A stretch of DNA of 64,000 nt from Pseudomonadota bacterium (GCA_018816735.1 JAHIVH010000107.1:66044-130043); one strand, 5' to 3'; shown: positions 1 through 9,869, numbered from the stretch's first letter. Program-made: numbers and translations. The notes: generated by a model not told the origin, from the letters alone.

Positions 1-286
1 TCAGGATATTCATAAACCGATTCCAATTATCTTGAATGTGTCAAGAAACTGTTTTTTTAATGGTTGCACAATATAAGTTCGAAAGGAAGCTGTCACTGCT
101 CATAAAGGTGGGGTGGGCAAATTTTTAAAGTTACCCACCCCGTTCCTTATTTAATAGCAATACGGTGATGCTTTTTCTTAAACAACAATCAGGTTTGATT
201 GACACCTTAAAGAAATATCCATATAGTCTTCCTTTGATGAATACCGGAATGGGTATGAATTCAATCGCAAAGTTGACGGCACTATT
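1..286. other. Intergenic sequence at window start, no gene seen
   Basis: No convincing coding frame or RNA gene is visible. The only structure is the GGGGTGGG/CCCACCCC inverted repeat described separately. No Shine-Dalgarno sequence is obvious in front of the ATG at 287. The end of a gene left of the window could lie here. Confidence 0.5.
110..141. repeat. Inverted repeat GGGGTGGG...CCCACCCC
   Basis: Eight-base arms at 110-117 and 134-141 pair perfectly around an AT-rich 16-base loop. It has no downstream T-run on the plus strand, so it is not a classical terminator. Its core GGTGGG...CCCACC resembles the shorter hairpin at 51824-51840, so both may belong to one REP-like palindrome class. 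Confidence 0.55.
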
Positions 287-1159
287 ATGAAAACATGTCT
301 TGTTTTTATTTTTTTCTTCCTTGTCGGTTACCCTCAGATTCTTTTTTCTTACGGCATGGAAAATGATGCGGGTGAGCACCCGATTGCTGACCATATTCCC
401 GAGCGGCAAACAGATGCCATAACAGGCTCTGAGTTTGCGAAGCTGACATCCGGCATGTCAGGAAAAGAGAGGCAGAAAGAAGCCATAAGCGAGCTGAAAA
501 AAGGCAATATTCCCGATTTTTTAAGAAACTTGAAGCCGGTCACACTTCTTTTTAGTCCTTTGTATGGTCAATCAATATCTGGGGTTATCTGGGTAATGCC
601 TGATTACCTGGCCATCGGTTCTGATGACGATTTCATGCGTATTCCCCTCACATACCCTTCGTCAGTTGAAATCGCCGGAGAGTATGGTTTTGTTTTACCT
701 ACCCGGAAAATGGTTGATGCGATCTACTGGCAATCCACATGCCGTATGAAACCCGAACCTTTGCCACCTTGTCCTGAAATGCGATCAAGCGAATATTATA
801 TGAAACATCAGAAAATGATACGAAAACAGCGTGAAAAAAATGAGTGTCAACTGGGAGACTTGGTTTCAGGGCATAAAAAGGATATTGTTCTAACCAATCG
901 ATTGAACAAAAAACCGGGCAGGATTGCCATTTATGGATGGCAAAAACAAAATGGCGAACCTATTCAGCCGTTGAGCACCGTTCATGGATCAGAATATGCG
1001 GATTACAGTCATGGCCTCCGGTTGATTTATCCGTTTGTGTGGATTGATGGAAATCCCAGGCAGATTGCGGATGTTTTGCAGGATGCCTCGCTTGCGCCAT
1101 TGCTTACTTATGAGGGCCTGATTGCCAATGTAAAACGATTGCTTAGGCTTAAAAAATAG
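287..1159 (+). CDS. Secreted protein of unknown function
   Basis: The 290-residue product starts at ATG 287 with a signal peptide (short basic start, then a hydrophobic run to about residue 21), so it should be exported. The mature part is soluble with no membrane segment. Compact strings such as GNIPDFLRN, VMPDYLAIGSDDDF and LPTRKMVDAIY look like motifs of a conserved but uncharacterised secreted family; I cannot name it. It is convergent with the SUMF1-like gene, leaving about 20 bases between the stops. The adjacent genes also encode exported proteins, so a shared periplasmic role is plausible, but this is inference. No catalytic signature is evident. Confidence 0.75.
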   Translation: MKTCLVFIFFFLVGYPQILFSYGMENDAGEHPIADHIPERQTDAITGSEFAKLTSGMSGKERQKEAISELKKGNIPDFLRNLKPVTLLFSPLYGQSISGVIWVMPDYLAIGSDDDFMRIPLTYPSSVEIAGEYGFVLPTRKMVDAIYWQSTCRMKPEPLPPCPEMRSSEYYMKHQKMIRKQREKNECQLGDLVSGHKKDIVLTNRLNKKPGRIAIYGWQKQNGEPIQPLSTVHGSEYADYSHGLRLIYPFVWIDGNPRQIADVLQDASLAPLLTYEGLIANVKRLLRLKK

Positions 1160-1181
1160 AGAGAGGCCATAAAAAGAGTTG

Positions 1182-2210
1182 TCATCGGGTTTGTTTCTCA
1201 ATGGTTTTGCAGCACCTGAACCCCAAATGGTAATTGTGATGGCTTTTTGGGTCCATGACCCGGGAACCGTGCCAGAATGGCGCCCGCCATCTGCACCAGT
1301 CCTCATGGGCTCTGTATGTATCGAAAATAAACCAGCTTCCTTTCATTTCCGTATATCCCAGTTCCTTGCTTCCCTGGCTTGCCATTTGACTTTCATTCAG
1401 GGGGAGATTCATATGTTCTGCGGCATTTCCATGAAGATCATAAACAAAAAGCGGGCTTATGCAATCAGGGAAAAATCCGGAAGGATAGGTGTTTGAGCCG
1501 CAACTCGGCCATTCCCCTCCCTGTCAGCCAGGGCTTTTTTCGCTTGCTGATCCGCAGATTCCTTTTTGATAATCCGGTCCATAACTCCAGGATTTCCTTG
1601 CTTTGTATTTTTGATTATGGGCTTCTCTCATTTTCTGTATCGCTTTTTCAGGTGTCTGCCCCATGGCGAGATCAAAGCGGTAATCCGGCGGTTCAAGACA
1701 ACCTTCGCAAGCACCTTCCCACTCATGCGCGTCGCACAAACGCTTTCCCATGGCTTCACATATTTCCGCTGCTTCCTTTGCCCGTACCCATACCACCGGG
1801 TAGATACAGGGGATATCCGGAAATTCAAACTGATCGATGCAGTCACAGGCGTCTTCAGGATGTTCAACAGCCGGGTTATAAAGCGGGGCCATGTATTTTT
1901 CACCGCAGATTTTTTCAAAAACCGGATTTTCATACATAACTCCGGCCTGTTTCAATTTTTCCTCACACTGGTCAATACTGACCGGATGCTTTGTCATTGA
2001 AGGATTTCCCTGACCTATGTATCCTGACCGGGCAAATATTTTACGAACGTCTTCTATTTGTTTTACAGTAAGGTGGTGGACCGATTGAAGTGTTTTGAAA
2101 AGCGATTCATTTTGCTCAATGAGAGCAGTTCTGTTTTGGGAAAAGAGAGAAATGGCCCCAATCAACACGCATGCAGAAACCATCAAAAAGAAAAACAAGG
2201 GCTTTTTCAT
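1182..2210 (-). CDS. SUMF1/FGE-like secreted protein with one in-frame TGA (candidate selenoprotein or nonsense mutation)
   Basis: Read on the minus strand from ATG 2210 to the stop at 1182, this is a single 342-codon frame interrupted only by a TGA at 1526-1524 (about residue 229). The first part has an N-terminal signal anchor (residues 1-24) and the FGE-sulfatase-type segment AAEICEAMGKRLCDAHEWEG. After the TGA the same frame continues with CGSNTYPSGFFPDC, VYDLHGNAAEHMNLPL, MKGSWFIFDTYRAHEDWCRW and NYHLGFRCC, the expected C-terminal half of the fold. The canonical FGE catalytic Cys pair is not evident, so it is probably a structural or non-oxidase member. An SD (AAGGAAG) precedes the start, and the ATG overlaps the upstream stop (ATGA), so it is co-translated with the 2207-4054 gene. 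Alternatives to selenocysteine are a real nonsense mutation or a sequence error. Confidence 0.75.
1478..1526 (-). promoter_or_regulatory. Possible bacterial SECIS-like hairpin after in-frame UGA
   Basis: Downstream of the UGA, the RNA can form GCCG-AGUUG-CGGC with the loop G-U at nucleotides 20-21 after the UGA. An outer GGGAGGG/UCCUUCC helix (two G-U pairs) encloses it. In Escherichia coli fdhF the loop GU sits at essentially the same distance. The match is by eye only and bacterial SECIS elements are loosely conserved. Confidence 0.35.
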
Positions 2211-4054
2211 TTTTCTTCCTTTTTCGTGAGATAAAAGAAATCCCTGTTATCCGGGAAACCGATGAAACGGGGGATGGTTTGATTGTCCGAGACCTTGTCC
2301 AGAACATTCATGCCTTTAATCAGATTCATTACCGAAAAACTGCCATTGTTTTTTTTGTAAATTGACAGGTAGGTGTGCTCAAGGGCATTAATATCCAGTA
2401 GCATGGCATATTTGCATTTATACCCCTGAAAAATTCGCGCCATGGCAGATGTGGTTACACTTGAAAAATAACCGAACATCAGAAAACGCCTGCCATCATT
2501 TTCATGGACCGCCAGGCCTGCCCTCAACGTGCGGTATTTTTTGCTGATAGAGCCCGACCAGTTTCCCTTCCCCCAGAAACGCACATATTCTCCGGGTTTT
2601 GAAATGCCTGTTGATGGGTCATAATCGATTATCGGGACACCATTCTGCCGGGCATGCCTGATTTCCTTCAGGTTTTTGTTGTCGGTTTCGGTCCATGTTT
2701 TCATGTTCACCTGTCCGTCCGCATCAACGATAATGGTAGCCAGTCCGGGCTGAAGTTTGCTTAATATGGTTCCGTATTCGATAAAACCGGAGTGGTGGCC
2801 ATAATTGTTCAACGCCAGTGTGCCATAATGAAATGCGCTGTGATACCGCTTGAAACCGCCAATAAAAGCCACATTCACCATTCGGGCATTGTCCGGACTG
2901 ATCATACCTGTCATGACAAGCGGAAAAAACGTATCAATACCATCCGGACCGGGCATGCCCGGGTCCAGAACCCCTTCAAGGGTTCTTTCGGACCAGCCTG
3001 CCTTGGGATGCTCCGTGCCGACGGAAAAGCCGACATTGAAACGATCAAGATCAAAAGCAACCATATAGGAGACAGCCTCGGATTCCACTTCATCCAGCGG
3101 ATTGGTTAATTTTCGCTGACTATGAATAACTTCTTCAGCAATAAATCGGGGCTGAACAACACTGATGTATATGCCTTCCAGCCCCTTCACTTCATACCAG
3201 CGTCCAATGAGTATTCTTCCTTTTTCCTTTTCATCGAGTTCAATACCCAGTTCCTCAATATCCTGGGCATAGTTAATAAAAACGGGATTGATCAAAGGCC
3301 TTTCCGGTGCCCCCGGAGGCCTCGGCTGTTTCACTTCCTGTGCCGGAGACGCTTCTGACGATATCAGGTACGCATCACGATACAATGTTTCACGAACCAA
3401 TGACACAATCTGGTCACCCTGCCATACATGATTTCTCAAGACATCGGTGACATATTCCAAATTTGTTTTTCTTCCGGCTACAGAATTTCTGAGGAAAAGA
3501 TACATATTGCATATCTGTTGAAACGGCTTTCCTGAACGTTTTGCATGTAAAAGTGCATTGTCCCGGGGATTTTTCCAGAGGTCAAAGAAAAAGTCCTTCT
3601 GATTGTCGGTAATGACCAGTCCATAAGGAAAAGTCTTATTTAGGGAAAGAAGCACTTTATCCGGCAATCTGTTTTCCAGATGAAATGCTTCCTTTGCGCC
3701 ATTATCCCAGACAAGCAAAAGAAGAAACCATACGTTTATTTCAGGATTCAGGTTGATCAGTGTTGCCGTGCCTTTTTGATCATACTTATCCTTCACCGGT
3801 ATCTGGGTCGTTGTTCTGAAGGGCTGCAGTTCGACAATATTTTTGGGTACGTTTGCATAATACTCTGCCAGCTGAACCCGTAAAGATGCTTCCCCGGTTT
3901 TCAGGATATCTTGCCCGGAAGTGTCTTGATTTTCAAAGGGGGTGGCCTGAGCCATCTGGCTTATTTTTGGATTTGCCTCACCTGATTCAGGGAAAACAGA
4001 TACTGGATAGAGGGCCGCAAGGAGTAATACCAGAAAGAACGCTCTTATTGTCAT
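2207..4054 (-). CDS. Secreted protein with phosphodiester-glycosidase-like (NAGPA/DUF2233-like) C-terminal half
   Basis: The 615-residue product begins with a signal peptide (residues 1-22). The N-terminal 250 residues are unassigned and contain a proline-rich linker (KQPRPPGAPERP). From about residue 290 on, features recall the NAGPA fold: VNVAFIGGFKRYHSAFHYG (the usual NGgFf-type strand), LATIIVDADGQV, then RTLRAGLAVHENDGRRFLMF and a late CKYAMLLDINALEH, which would correspond to the conserved small-residue/Asp strand of the family. Members cleave phosphodiester-linked sugars, but the catalytic residues cannot be confirmed here. It is the first gene of a two-gene operon with the SUMF1-like gene (4-base overlap). 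The family call is tentative; export is well supported. Confidence 0.6.
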   Translation of the reverse strand: MTIRAFFLVLLLAALYPVSVFPESGEANPKISQMAQATPFENQDTSGQDILKTGEASLRVQLAEYYANVPKNIVELQPFRTTTQIPVKDKYDQKGTATLINLNPEINVWFLLLLVWDNGAKEAFHLENRLPDKVLLSLNKTFPYGLVITDNQKDFFFDLWKNPRDNALLHAKRSGKPFQQICNMYLFLRNSVAGRKTNLEYVTDVLRNHVWQGDQIVSLVRETLYRDAYLISSEASPAQEVKQPRPPGAPERPLINPVFINYAQDIEELGIELDEKEKGRILIGRWYEVKGLEGIYISVVQPRFIAEEVIHSQRKLTNPLDEVESEAVSYMVAFDLDRFNVGFSVGTEHPKAGWSERTLEGVLDPGMPGPDGIDTFFPLVMTGMISPDNARMVNVAFIGGFKRYHSAFHYGTLALNNYGHHSGFIEYGTILSKLQPGLATIIVDADGQVNMKTWTETDNKNLKEIRHARQNGVPIIDYDPSTGISKPGEYVRFWGKGNWSGSISKKYRTLRAGLAVHENDGRRFLMFGYFSSVTTSAMARIFQGYKCKYAMLLDINALEHTYLSIYKKNNGSFSVMNLIKGMNVLDKVSDNQTIPRFIGFPDNRDFFYLTKKEEK

Positions 4055-4251
4055 GTAACGATACCACGCTATTAAAACCAGTTAGGTTGAATGTCCGCAT
4101 TATATATGAAACAAAAAGGTTTTTCAAAGAATATCTTTTTATTCTCAACCGTCAAACTGGATTTGGATTCTACCAGGCTCATGTATGTGGCGGGATATGA
4201 TTGGAAATAAAATTGAGATGCAATTGGGCGTACGTTTCCGAATAAAATATA

Positions 4252-4983
4252 TCAGGGCTGCCAGTCATCATAGGGATGATCCGTTTCCTTCATAATTGCG
4301 TCAAACTGCCCGTTTGCTCTTAATTTGTTAATGGAATCACTTAAAAATTGATCAAACGATTTCCCTGATGACCCTTTGGGGATGACGATTTTTACATCAA
4401 ATCTTTTATAGAGTTGGCGTTTGATATTGGTAAGCTTCAATTCCCGAATGAAGGGATCTGAAACATCATCGGCAAAGATAAAACCGTCAATGCGGCCAAT
4501 GTTTACTTTTTTCAAACTGCTTTCGGTGCTTGACGACGGTATGATATTGTCGTGAAAATAAGGTGTGTGGGCGGCATCAGTTTCAATGATGTGCTGGTCT
4601 ATTTTATTGATATCCAGGGGTTTGTCTTTATGGGTATACAGGATGAAATTGACGTGAAAGATGGTTTCTTTTGCATAATCATAAGGCAGTGTTGCGATGT
4701 CTGCATTCGGGTTTGCAATAAGAGGAATATGGCAATCTGCCTGTCCGCTTGTAACATTGTAAATGGATCGTTTAAAAGGCACGACGTGTATTTCAACAGG
4801 CTCACCAGAAACTTTTGATATGGCCTTGACAAAATCCACGAGGATTCCTTTTGTGTCACTTTCTGCATAAACAGGCATTTGAGCGAGACTTGCTTTAAAT
4901 GCCCTGGCAGGCACAGCGGAAATGCACGTGGCAAGCATCAAAACAAACATTGGAAAAGATAATCGGTAAAGATTTTTCATCAT
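4252..4983 (-). CDS. Periplasmic solute-binding protein, SBP_bac_3-like
   Basis: This 243-residue product has a signal peptide ending near ARA (about residue 28). The mature part reads like a type-II amino-acid-type binding protein: GILVDFVKAISKVSGEPVEI, then VPFKRSIYNVTSGQADCHIP and a C-terminal helix LSDSINKLRANGQFDAIMKE, typical of the ABC-transporter/MltF-like PBPb fold. No permease or ATPase gene is adjacent. Instead the next gene upstream is a chemoreceptor on the same strand, about 30 bases away, so the protein may feed a ligand signal to that receptor rather than to a transporter (inference). Two consecutive ATGs follow a GGAG; 4983 and 4980 are both possible starts. Confidence 0.75.
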   Translation of the reverse strand: MMKNLYRLSFPMFVLMLATCISAVPARAFKASLAQMPVYAESDTKGILVDFVKAISKVSGEPVEIHVVPFKRSIYNVTSGQADCHIPLIANPNADIATLPYDYAKETIFHVNFILYTHKDKPLDINKIDQHIIETDAAHTPYFHDNIIPSSSTESSLKKVNIGRIDGFIFADDVSDPFIRELKLTNIKRQLYKRFDVKIVIPKGSSGKSFDQFLSDSINKLRANGQFDAIMKETDHPYDDWQP

Positions 4984-5015
4984 GCATCTCCTTTATTGGA
5001 TGGGTTAGCAAATTA

Positions 5016-6599
5016 TTACATCTTGAACCGGCTGACCATTTCCTTTAATTTATTGGCCAGTCGCATCAGTTCATCTGACTTCAGATTCACCTGAGAGCTG
5101 CTGTTCGATATCTCACTTGCGGCGGAGTTGACGCCTGCTATTTCATCTGCAATGTTTCCTGCTACGGAAGAACTCTCTGCCACGTTTTTGTTCACATCCC
5201 TTATACCTTCCGATGCATTGGAAATGTTCTGGGCGATTTCTCTGTTCGTTGTGGCCTGCTCTTCAATGGCAGCGGCAATTGAGCCCACAATTTCATTCAC
5301 TTCATGGATGATTTTTGATATCCGTTCTATTTCCTCGGCTGTGTCAGAAGTTGAACTTTGAATGCCATCAATTTTGATTTTGATATCAGAGGTTGCACTT
5401 GCCGTTTGCTTGGCAAGTTCCTTGATTTCATTTGCCACAACAGCAAATCCTTTACCGGCTTCTCCAGCTCTTGCTGCTTCAATGGTTGCGTTCAATGCCA
5501 GCAGATTGGTCTGATCGGATATTGCCGTAATCACCTCTGTGACCTTATTGATATCATTGGCCGCAACGCCCAGCTCACTGACTTTTTCAGACGCGCTTTT
5601 GGCCTGGGAAACCGCTTCAATGGTCATTGCTCTGGCTTTTTCCGAATTTTGGGCAATTTCATTGACTGTTGCGGTCATCTCTTCGGTGGCGGCAGCCACC
5701 ATGTTCACATTGGTGGCTGTTTCTTCACTGCTTGCTGCCACATTGTTCATATTGGAACTCATTTCTTCGGCTGCAGCAGCCACAATATTGGATTGCTCGG
5801 ACATTTTATCCGCAGATACATTCATGAGTTCAGAAATGCTTGCCAGTTCTGTTGACGAGACATTCAGTGTATCTGCATTTCCCGCTATTTCCCGGATCAT
5901 CTGGGCAAGTTTTTCAAGAAACCGATTAAAGCCCGCTGCCAGTTTTCCCACCTCATCCTGTCTGTTGTCATCAAGGCGGCGTGTCAGGTCGCCCTCTCCC
6001 TGGGCAATATCCTCAAGACCTTCTATTGCCTGATTGATCGGCTGAATGACGATCTTTTGCGTGCTCACAAAAAGGATGATGATCAGTGCAATATTGACAA
6101 GAATAATAGAAATTACATTACTAATAAGGAACTGGTTTAATTCTTCCGTCATGAATTTTGTCGATAGATATATTTCAACAATGCCCAATTTTTCTTTGTC
6201 TTTTTCAACGTCCTTTGCCCGGGTGATGTATGTGCCGGTTACATTTTCCTTTACGGTTACCGGTTCCCATTTTTCATTTCTTCCCATTCCGTCCAGAATA
6301 ATTTTTTTATCCGGGTTTTTGACCAGAATGACGGCAATCCGTTTGTCCATCATCTGGATTTTTAACGTTTCCTTTGTATAAGCATCATCCATGTTATAAA
6401 GGGGGTTGGCCAATCCTTGCGCCAGCTGGATGATGACCATATCTGCAAACGAATTCAGGTCTTCCTGGATTCTTGTTTGGGACGAATGATAATTAATGCC
6501 TCCAAACAGAGCCATGATCAGGGATGTTGAGAGGATCAGGAGTATCATCATTTTTGATTGGATACTTTTTAAGGTCAGTCTGGTTGAAAAATGTTGCAT
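5016..6599 (-). CDS. Methyl-accepting chemotaxis protein
   Basis: The receptor has an N-terminal membrane helix (about residues 15-35), a periplasmic sensor of roughly 125 residues, a second membrane helix (ISIILVNIALIIILFVS), a HAMP domain with QGEGDLTRRLD, and a long coiled-coil signalling domain. The hairpin tip DQTNLLALNATIEAARAGE with GKGFAVVANEIKELAKQ is the conserved CheA/CheW contact site. A frame-compatible ATG at 6608 exists, but AGGA lies 8 bases before the ATG at 6599, so I prefer 6599. It probably forms an operon with the downstream binding protein. No C-terminal CheR pentapeptide is evident. The ligand is unknown. Confidence 0.95.
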   Translation of the reverse strand: MQHFSTRLTLKSIQSKMMILLILSTSLIMALFGGINYHSSQTRIQEDLNSFADMVIIQLAQGLANPLYNMDDAYTKETLKIQMMDKRIAVILVKNPDKKIILDGMGRNEKWEPVTVKENVTGTYITRAKDVEKDKEKLGIVEIYLSTKFMTEELNQFLISNVISIILVNIALIIILFVSTQKIVIQPINQAIEGLEDIAQGEGDLTRRLDDNRQDEVGKLAAGFNRFLEKLAQMIREIAGNADTLNVSSTELASISELMNVSADKMSEQSNIVAAAAEEMSSNMNNVAASSEETATNVNMVAAATEEMTATVNEIAQNSEKARAMTIEAVSQAKSASEKVSELGVAANDINKVTEVITAISDQTNLLALNATIEAARAGEAGKGFAVVANEIKELAKQTASATSDIKIKIDGIQSSTSDTAEEIERISKIIHEVNEIVGSIAAAIEEQATTNREIAQNISNASEGIRDVNKNVAESSSVAGNIADEIAGVNSAASEISNSSSQVNLKSDELMRLANKLKEMVSRFKM

Positions 6600-6812
6600 G
6601 ACAATCATCCTATCTGTTTTGTTTTGTGATTATTGTGGTGACGTCTTCAAGGTTAATTTAAAAGACCTCGTTTGAGAAAGAATGAATCGAGTTGATTAAT
6701 TAATATACGATATTTATTACGTTTTACGCAAGTTTTTTTTAATAAGCTAAGTTATGAAGCGGTTATTTTATTAATGGGTTTTGATTATTTGGTCTGTCTG
6801 TAAAAGGCTATG

Positions 6813-9581
6813 CTATTCGAGAATACCCATTTGGCGGGCTTCATTGATGGCTTCTGTACGGTTGGATACGCCCAGTTTGCCGAACAGGTTTTTCAGGTGC
6901 CATTTTACTGTGTTGATAGTCATATTGAGTGCATTTGCGATTTCTTTATTGGAAAGTCCCTTTGACAGAATGCTTAATACCTCATATTCCCTCTGACTTA
7001 AAGCGTCTATGGCGGCGGCTTCCGTTTTTTCGGGTTGAGGTGCTTTGGATATTGGCAACGTGTTCTCAGGAGGACTTTCTGTCTCAAAAGCGGAAAGGAT
7101 GTCGTTCAGGTATTTCTGCCACGGGGTTGACATGACTTCAGGTACAAGGTCATATATGGGGGCTTCATTATTCATTATCATCCTGATAAGCCCTTTCATG
7201 ATATCTCCTTCATCGGCAAAGGTCCGTATCATGTTTTGAGGCTTGGCCTGGGTCAGTGCCCTTACAAGGCATTGCAATGCTTTTTGTGCTCTTCCGGCTT
7301 CAAAACAGGCGATAGACAAAAGGGCTTCAAGTTCGATCTGTCGTTTCTTGAAACCAAAAGCAATCACATCTCCCAGAAGCTGTTCAATAATTTCAATGGC
7401 CTGGTCCGCTTTCCCTGAATGAATATAAATGCGGGCTTCCGCTGTTTTTTCAAGTTCGTTTGAAAGCATTTCAAGGCCGACAAACGCCCGTTCTCTTCGA
7501 TTCATCCTGTTTTTCTTGGATGCGAGGATGTTTTGGGCTTCTTCAAGCCTGCCTTCGGCAAGGAACAAGCGAATGCGTTCATTGAAAACAGCTGCAAGAA
7601 GCCATTTGCTGTCCTGACGGTTTCCCAGATCCTCTATTCTCTCAAGAAGCGTTAAGGCCTCTGTCATTTTTCCCTTTCTGGCAAGTGTCCGTGCGTAGGG
7701 GATATGGCAGGCAACGATCGGGTCAACAGCTGTTCCAAAATCGATGAGATCAAGACAGTTATCAAGAAGTTTTTGCGCACCATCGAGATCGTTCCATTCA
7801 TAATAAATTTCATAGAGAAGAGCATATGCCAGTGATATAATACCCGGCCGTGTGCCCATGATGTCTTCGGCAAGCTGGATCAGCGTCCGGTATTGTCTTG
7901 CTGCCCCGTGAAGCCTGCCTTCGACCGTGTGAATCCTTCCCAATAAACCAATGCCATAGGCAAATGCAAATAACCCTCTGGCAGATTTCTGATATTTGAG
8001 CGCCCACAAATTGATTTCTCTGGCTTTATCAAAATTTCCCAGATGGAGATAGGAATAGGTGAGTACATTTCCGATCACACCCACAATCCAGGGGTCATTT
8101 TTTGGAGATTTTTCCATCCAGCGGGTTGCCAGTTGTTCTGCCCGGATAATATCCTGCCTGAAGGCCGCACATACGGCCCGAATGGCATTGAGTTCAACCA
8201 GGATGGCGGGTTCATTGGGGATTCCTTTTGACACGATGGCATCCATGATGGATTCCGCTTCTTCCGTCCGGTTCGTGAGGCAGTGTGTCCAGGCAATGGC
8301 CATCTGCAGTTTGGGTCGGTTTTTGAGCAGTTGATCAGGGAGCTTTTTGATCCAGCCAGTAAGCAGGGCAAGGTGTCCCTCGGATATGAGGTCCATGGCA
8401 CAGTCTTCAATTAATTTGAGGGAAAGTTCATTATCTTCGGCTGCCAGGGCATGATAAACCGCTTCATCCATCAACCCATGATTTTTAAACCATTGACAGG
8501 CATTTGTATGAAGGACTTTTGCCTCTAAAGGATGTTTGCTGTGAAGCTGCTCTTGAAGAAACTGGGAAAAGAGATGATGATACCGATACCAGATTTGCTC
8601 TTCATCCAGGGGAAACGTAAACAGGTTGTTGGTCTCAAGATAACGAAGCATTTTTCGGCTGTTGGTGTTCTCTGTTACCTCATTGCACAGATCACTGCAA
8701 AACCGTTTCAGAATCGAGGTCTTCAGCAAAAATGATACCACTGGCTCCGGTTGAAGGGACAGAACATCCATGGCCAGATAATCCCTGACAGATTTGATAT
8801 TTCCTGAAAATGAATCGATAAACTGGGTCCTGTCTTTTTGCTTGAGCAGCAATATGGAGGCCAGTTGAAGGCCGCCTGCCCATCCTTCCGTGATATCATG
8901 AAGCCGGTCGATATCTGGCTGGCTCAACCGGAGCCCCATCAAATGGTTTAAAAATTCGAAAGATTCACTTACCGTAAACCGCATTTCCTGGACGTTTATT
9001 TCAATGAGCTTATTTTTGGCCCTCATTTTAGCGATCTGAAGGGGTGGTTCGGATCGGCTTGCCATCATTAAATGGATATTCTCAGGGATGTGGGAAATAA
9101 AATAGTCCAGAATCTGATGAATGATGCTTTCCGTAATCAGGTGATAATCGTCCAGAATTAAAAATATAGGTGAATCAATGCTGGAAAGCTCATTGATCAT
9201 TGTCGAAATAATGGCTTTTTCAGGAATCATGGGGCCAGCCTGCAGCAGAGAATGGGTCCCCATGCAGAGGCCTGGTGCTGCCTGCTGAAATGCCGCAGTC
9301 ACATAGGAAAAAAACTGGTAGAAATCGTTGTCATCCTCATCAATTGAAAACCAGGCTGCCTGACCGCCGGCCTCGACGATTTCCTGGCGCCATCTGGCAA
9401 GAAGCGATGTCTTCCCAAATCCTGCCGGTGCCTGAATAAGCGCAAATTCCCTGAATCGGCAAAGGGAAAGCGTATCATGAAGTCTTGAGCGCAATACATA
9501 GGGGCCTGTTGTCCTGGGCGGCGACAGCTTGGTCGCAATCTGCGTGAGACGGGGGCTCCTTTCTTTGTTATCTGGCTTCAT
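6813..9581 (-). CDS. MalT-like LuxR-family ATP-dependent transcriptional regulator
   Basis: The 922-residue protein has the MalT/STAND layout. A Walker A motif (APAGFGKTSLL) sits at residues 51-61 and a Walker B-like IFLILDDYHL follows near residue 140. A winged-helix segment comes next, then a long TPR-like helical sensor region (about residues 380-800). The last 65 residues form a LuxR-type HTH (LSQREYEVLSILSKGLSNKE, then NTVKWHLKNLFGKLGV). Such proteins oligomerise on binding an inducer and ATP and then activate sigma70 promoters. It is monocistronic, with 288 bases between it and the tRNA gene. Its targets are not evident; the repeat arrays in the polysaccharide loci look like OmpR/PhoB sites rather than MalT boxes. 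Confidence 0.93.
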   Translation of the reverse strand: MKPDNKERSPRLTQIATKLSPPRTTGPYVLRSRLHDTLSLCRFREFALIQAPAGFGKTSLLARWRQEIVEAGGQAAWFSIDEDDNDFYQFFSYVTAAFQQAAPGLCMGTHSLLQAGPMIPEKAIISTMINELSSIDSPIFLILDDYHLITESIIHQILDYFISHIPENIHLMMASRSEPPLQIAKMRAKNKLIEINVQEMRFTVSESFEFLNHLMGLRLSQPDIDRLHDITEGWAGGLQLASILLLKQKDRTQFIDSFSGNIKSVRDYLAMDVLSLQPEPVVSFLLKTSILKRFCSDLCNEVTENTNSRKMLRYLETNNLFTFPLDEEQIWYRYHHLFSQFLQEQLHSKHPLEAKVLHTNACQWFKNHGLMDEAVYHALAAEDNELSLKLIEDCAMDLISEGHLALLTGWIKKLPDQLLKNRPKLQMAIAWTHCLTNRTEEAESIMDAIVSKGIPNEPAILVELNAIRAVCAAFRQDIIRAEQLATRWMEKSPKNDPWIVGVIGNVLTYSYLHLGNFDKAREINLWALKYQKSARGLFAFAYGIGLLGRIHTVEGRLHGAARQYRTLIQLAEDIMGTRPGIISLAYALLYEIYYEWNDLDGAQKLLDNCLDLIDFGTAVDPIVACHIPYARTLARKGKMTEALTLLERIEDLGNRQDSKWLLAAVFNERIRLFLAEGRLEEAQNILASKKNRMNRRERAFVGLEMLSNELEKTAEARIYIHSGKADQAIEIIEQLLGDVIAFGFKKRQIELEALLSIACFEAGRAQKALQCLVRALTQAKPQNMIRTFADEGDIMKGLIRMIMNNEAPIYDLVPEVMSTPWQKYLNDILSAFETESPPENTLPISKAPQPEKTEAAAIDALSQREYEVLSILSKGLSNKEIANALNMTINTVKWHLKNLFGKLGVSNRTEAINEARQMGILE

Positions 9582-9807
9582 GTTGTTTTCGTATGCCTGT
9601 TTTTAAATCCTGCATGCTATTGCAGCATTAAAATAGAAGGTGAAAACGCATTGGCATGTGTGAACACCTGATACATCTGCATTTAAAAAAAATATAAGGT
9701 AACACTATTGAACGCCTGTTCGAATTTGTCAATATCCTGTATCTGTTTGAAAAAAAAAGATGAAAACAGGGAAGGGCGTAACTTTTTTGTGAACCTGTAG
9801 AATTGTA

Positions 9808-9836
9808 TTGACACACCATCAACTATTTATTATTTA
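9808..9836 (+). promoter_or_regulatory. Sigma70-type promoter of tRNA-Ala
   Basis: A perfect -35 TTGACA at 9808-9813 is followed after 17 bases by TATTTA at 9831-9836. This places transcription start near 9843, about 27 bases before the mature tRNA. Confidence 0.6.
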
Positions 9837-9869
9837 GATAGCGCTTTTTAACAAAGTGCCTTTTGATGT

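Noticed and set aside
1379..2000. Plus-strand open frames opposite the SUMF1-like gene
   Set aside because: They are shadows of the minus-strand coding frame, which shows clear family motifs.
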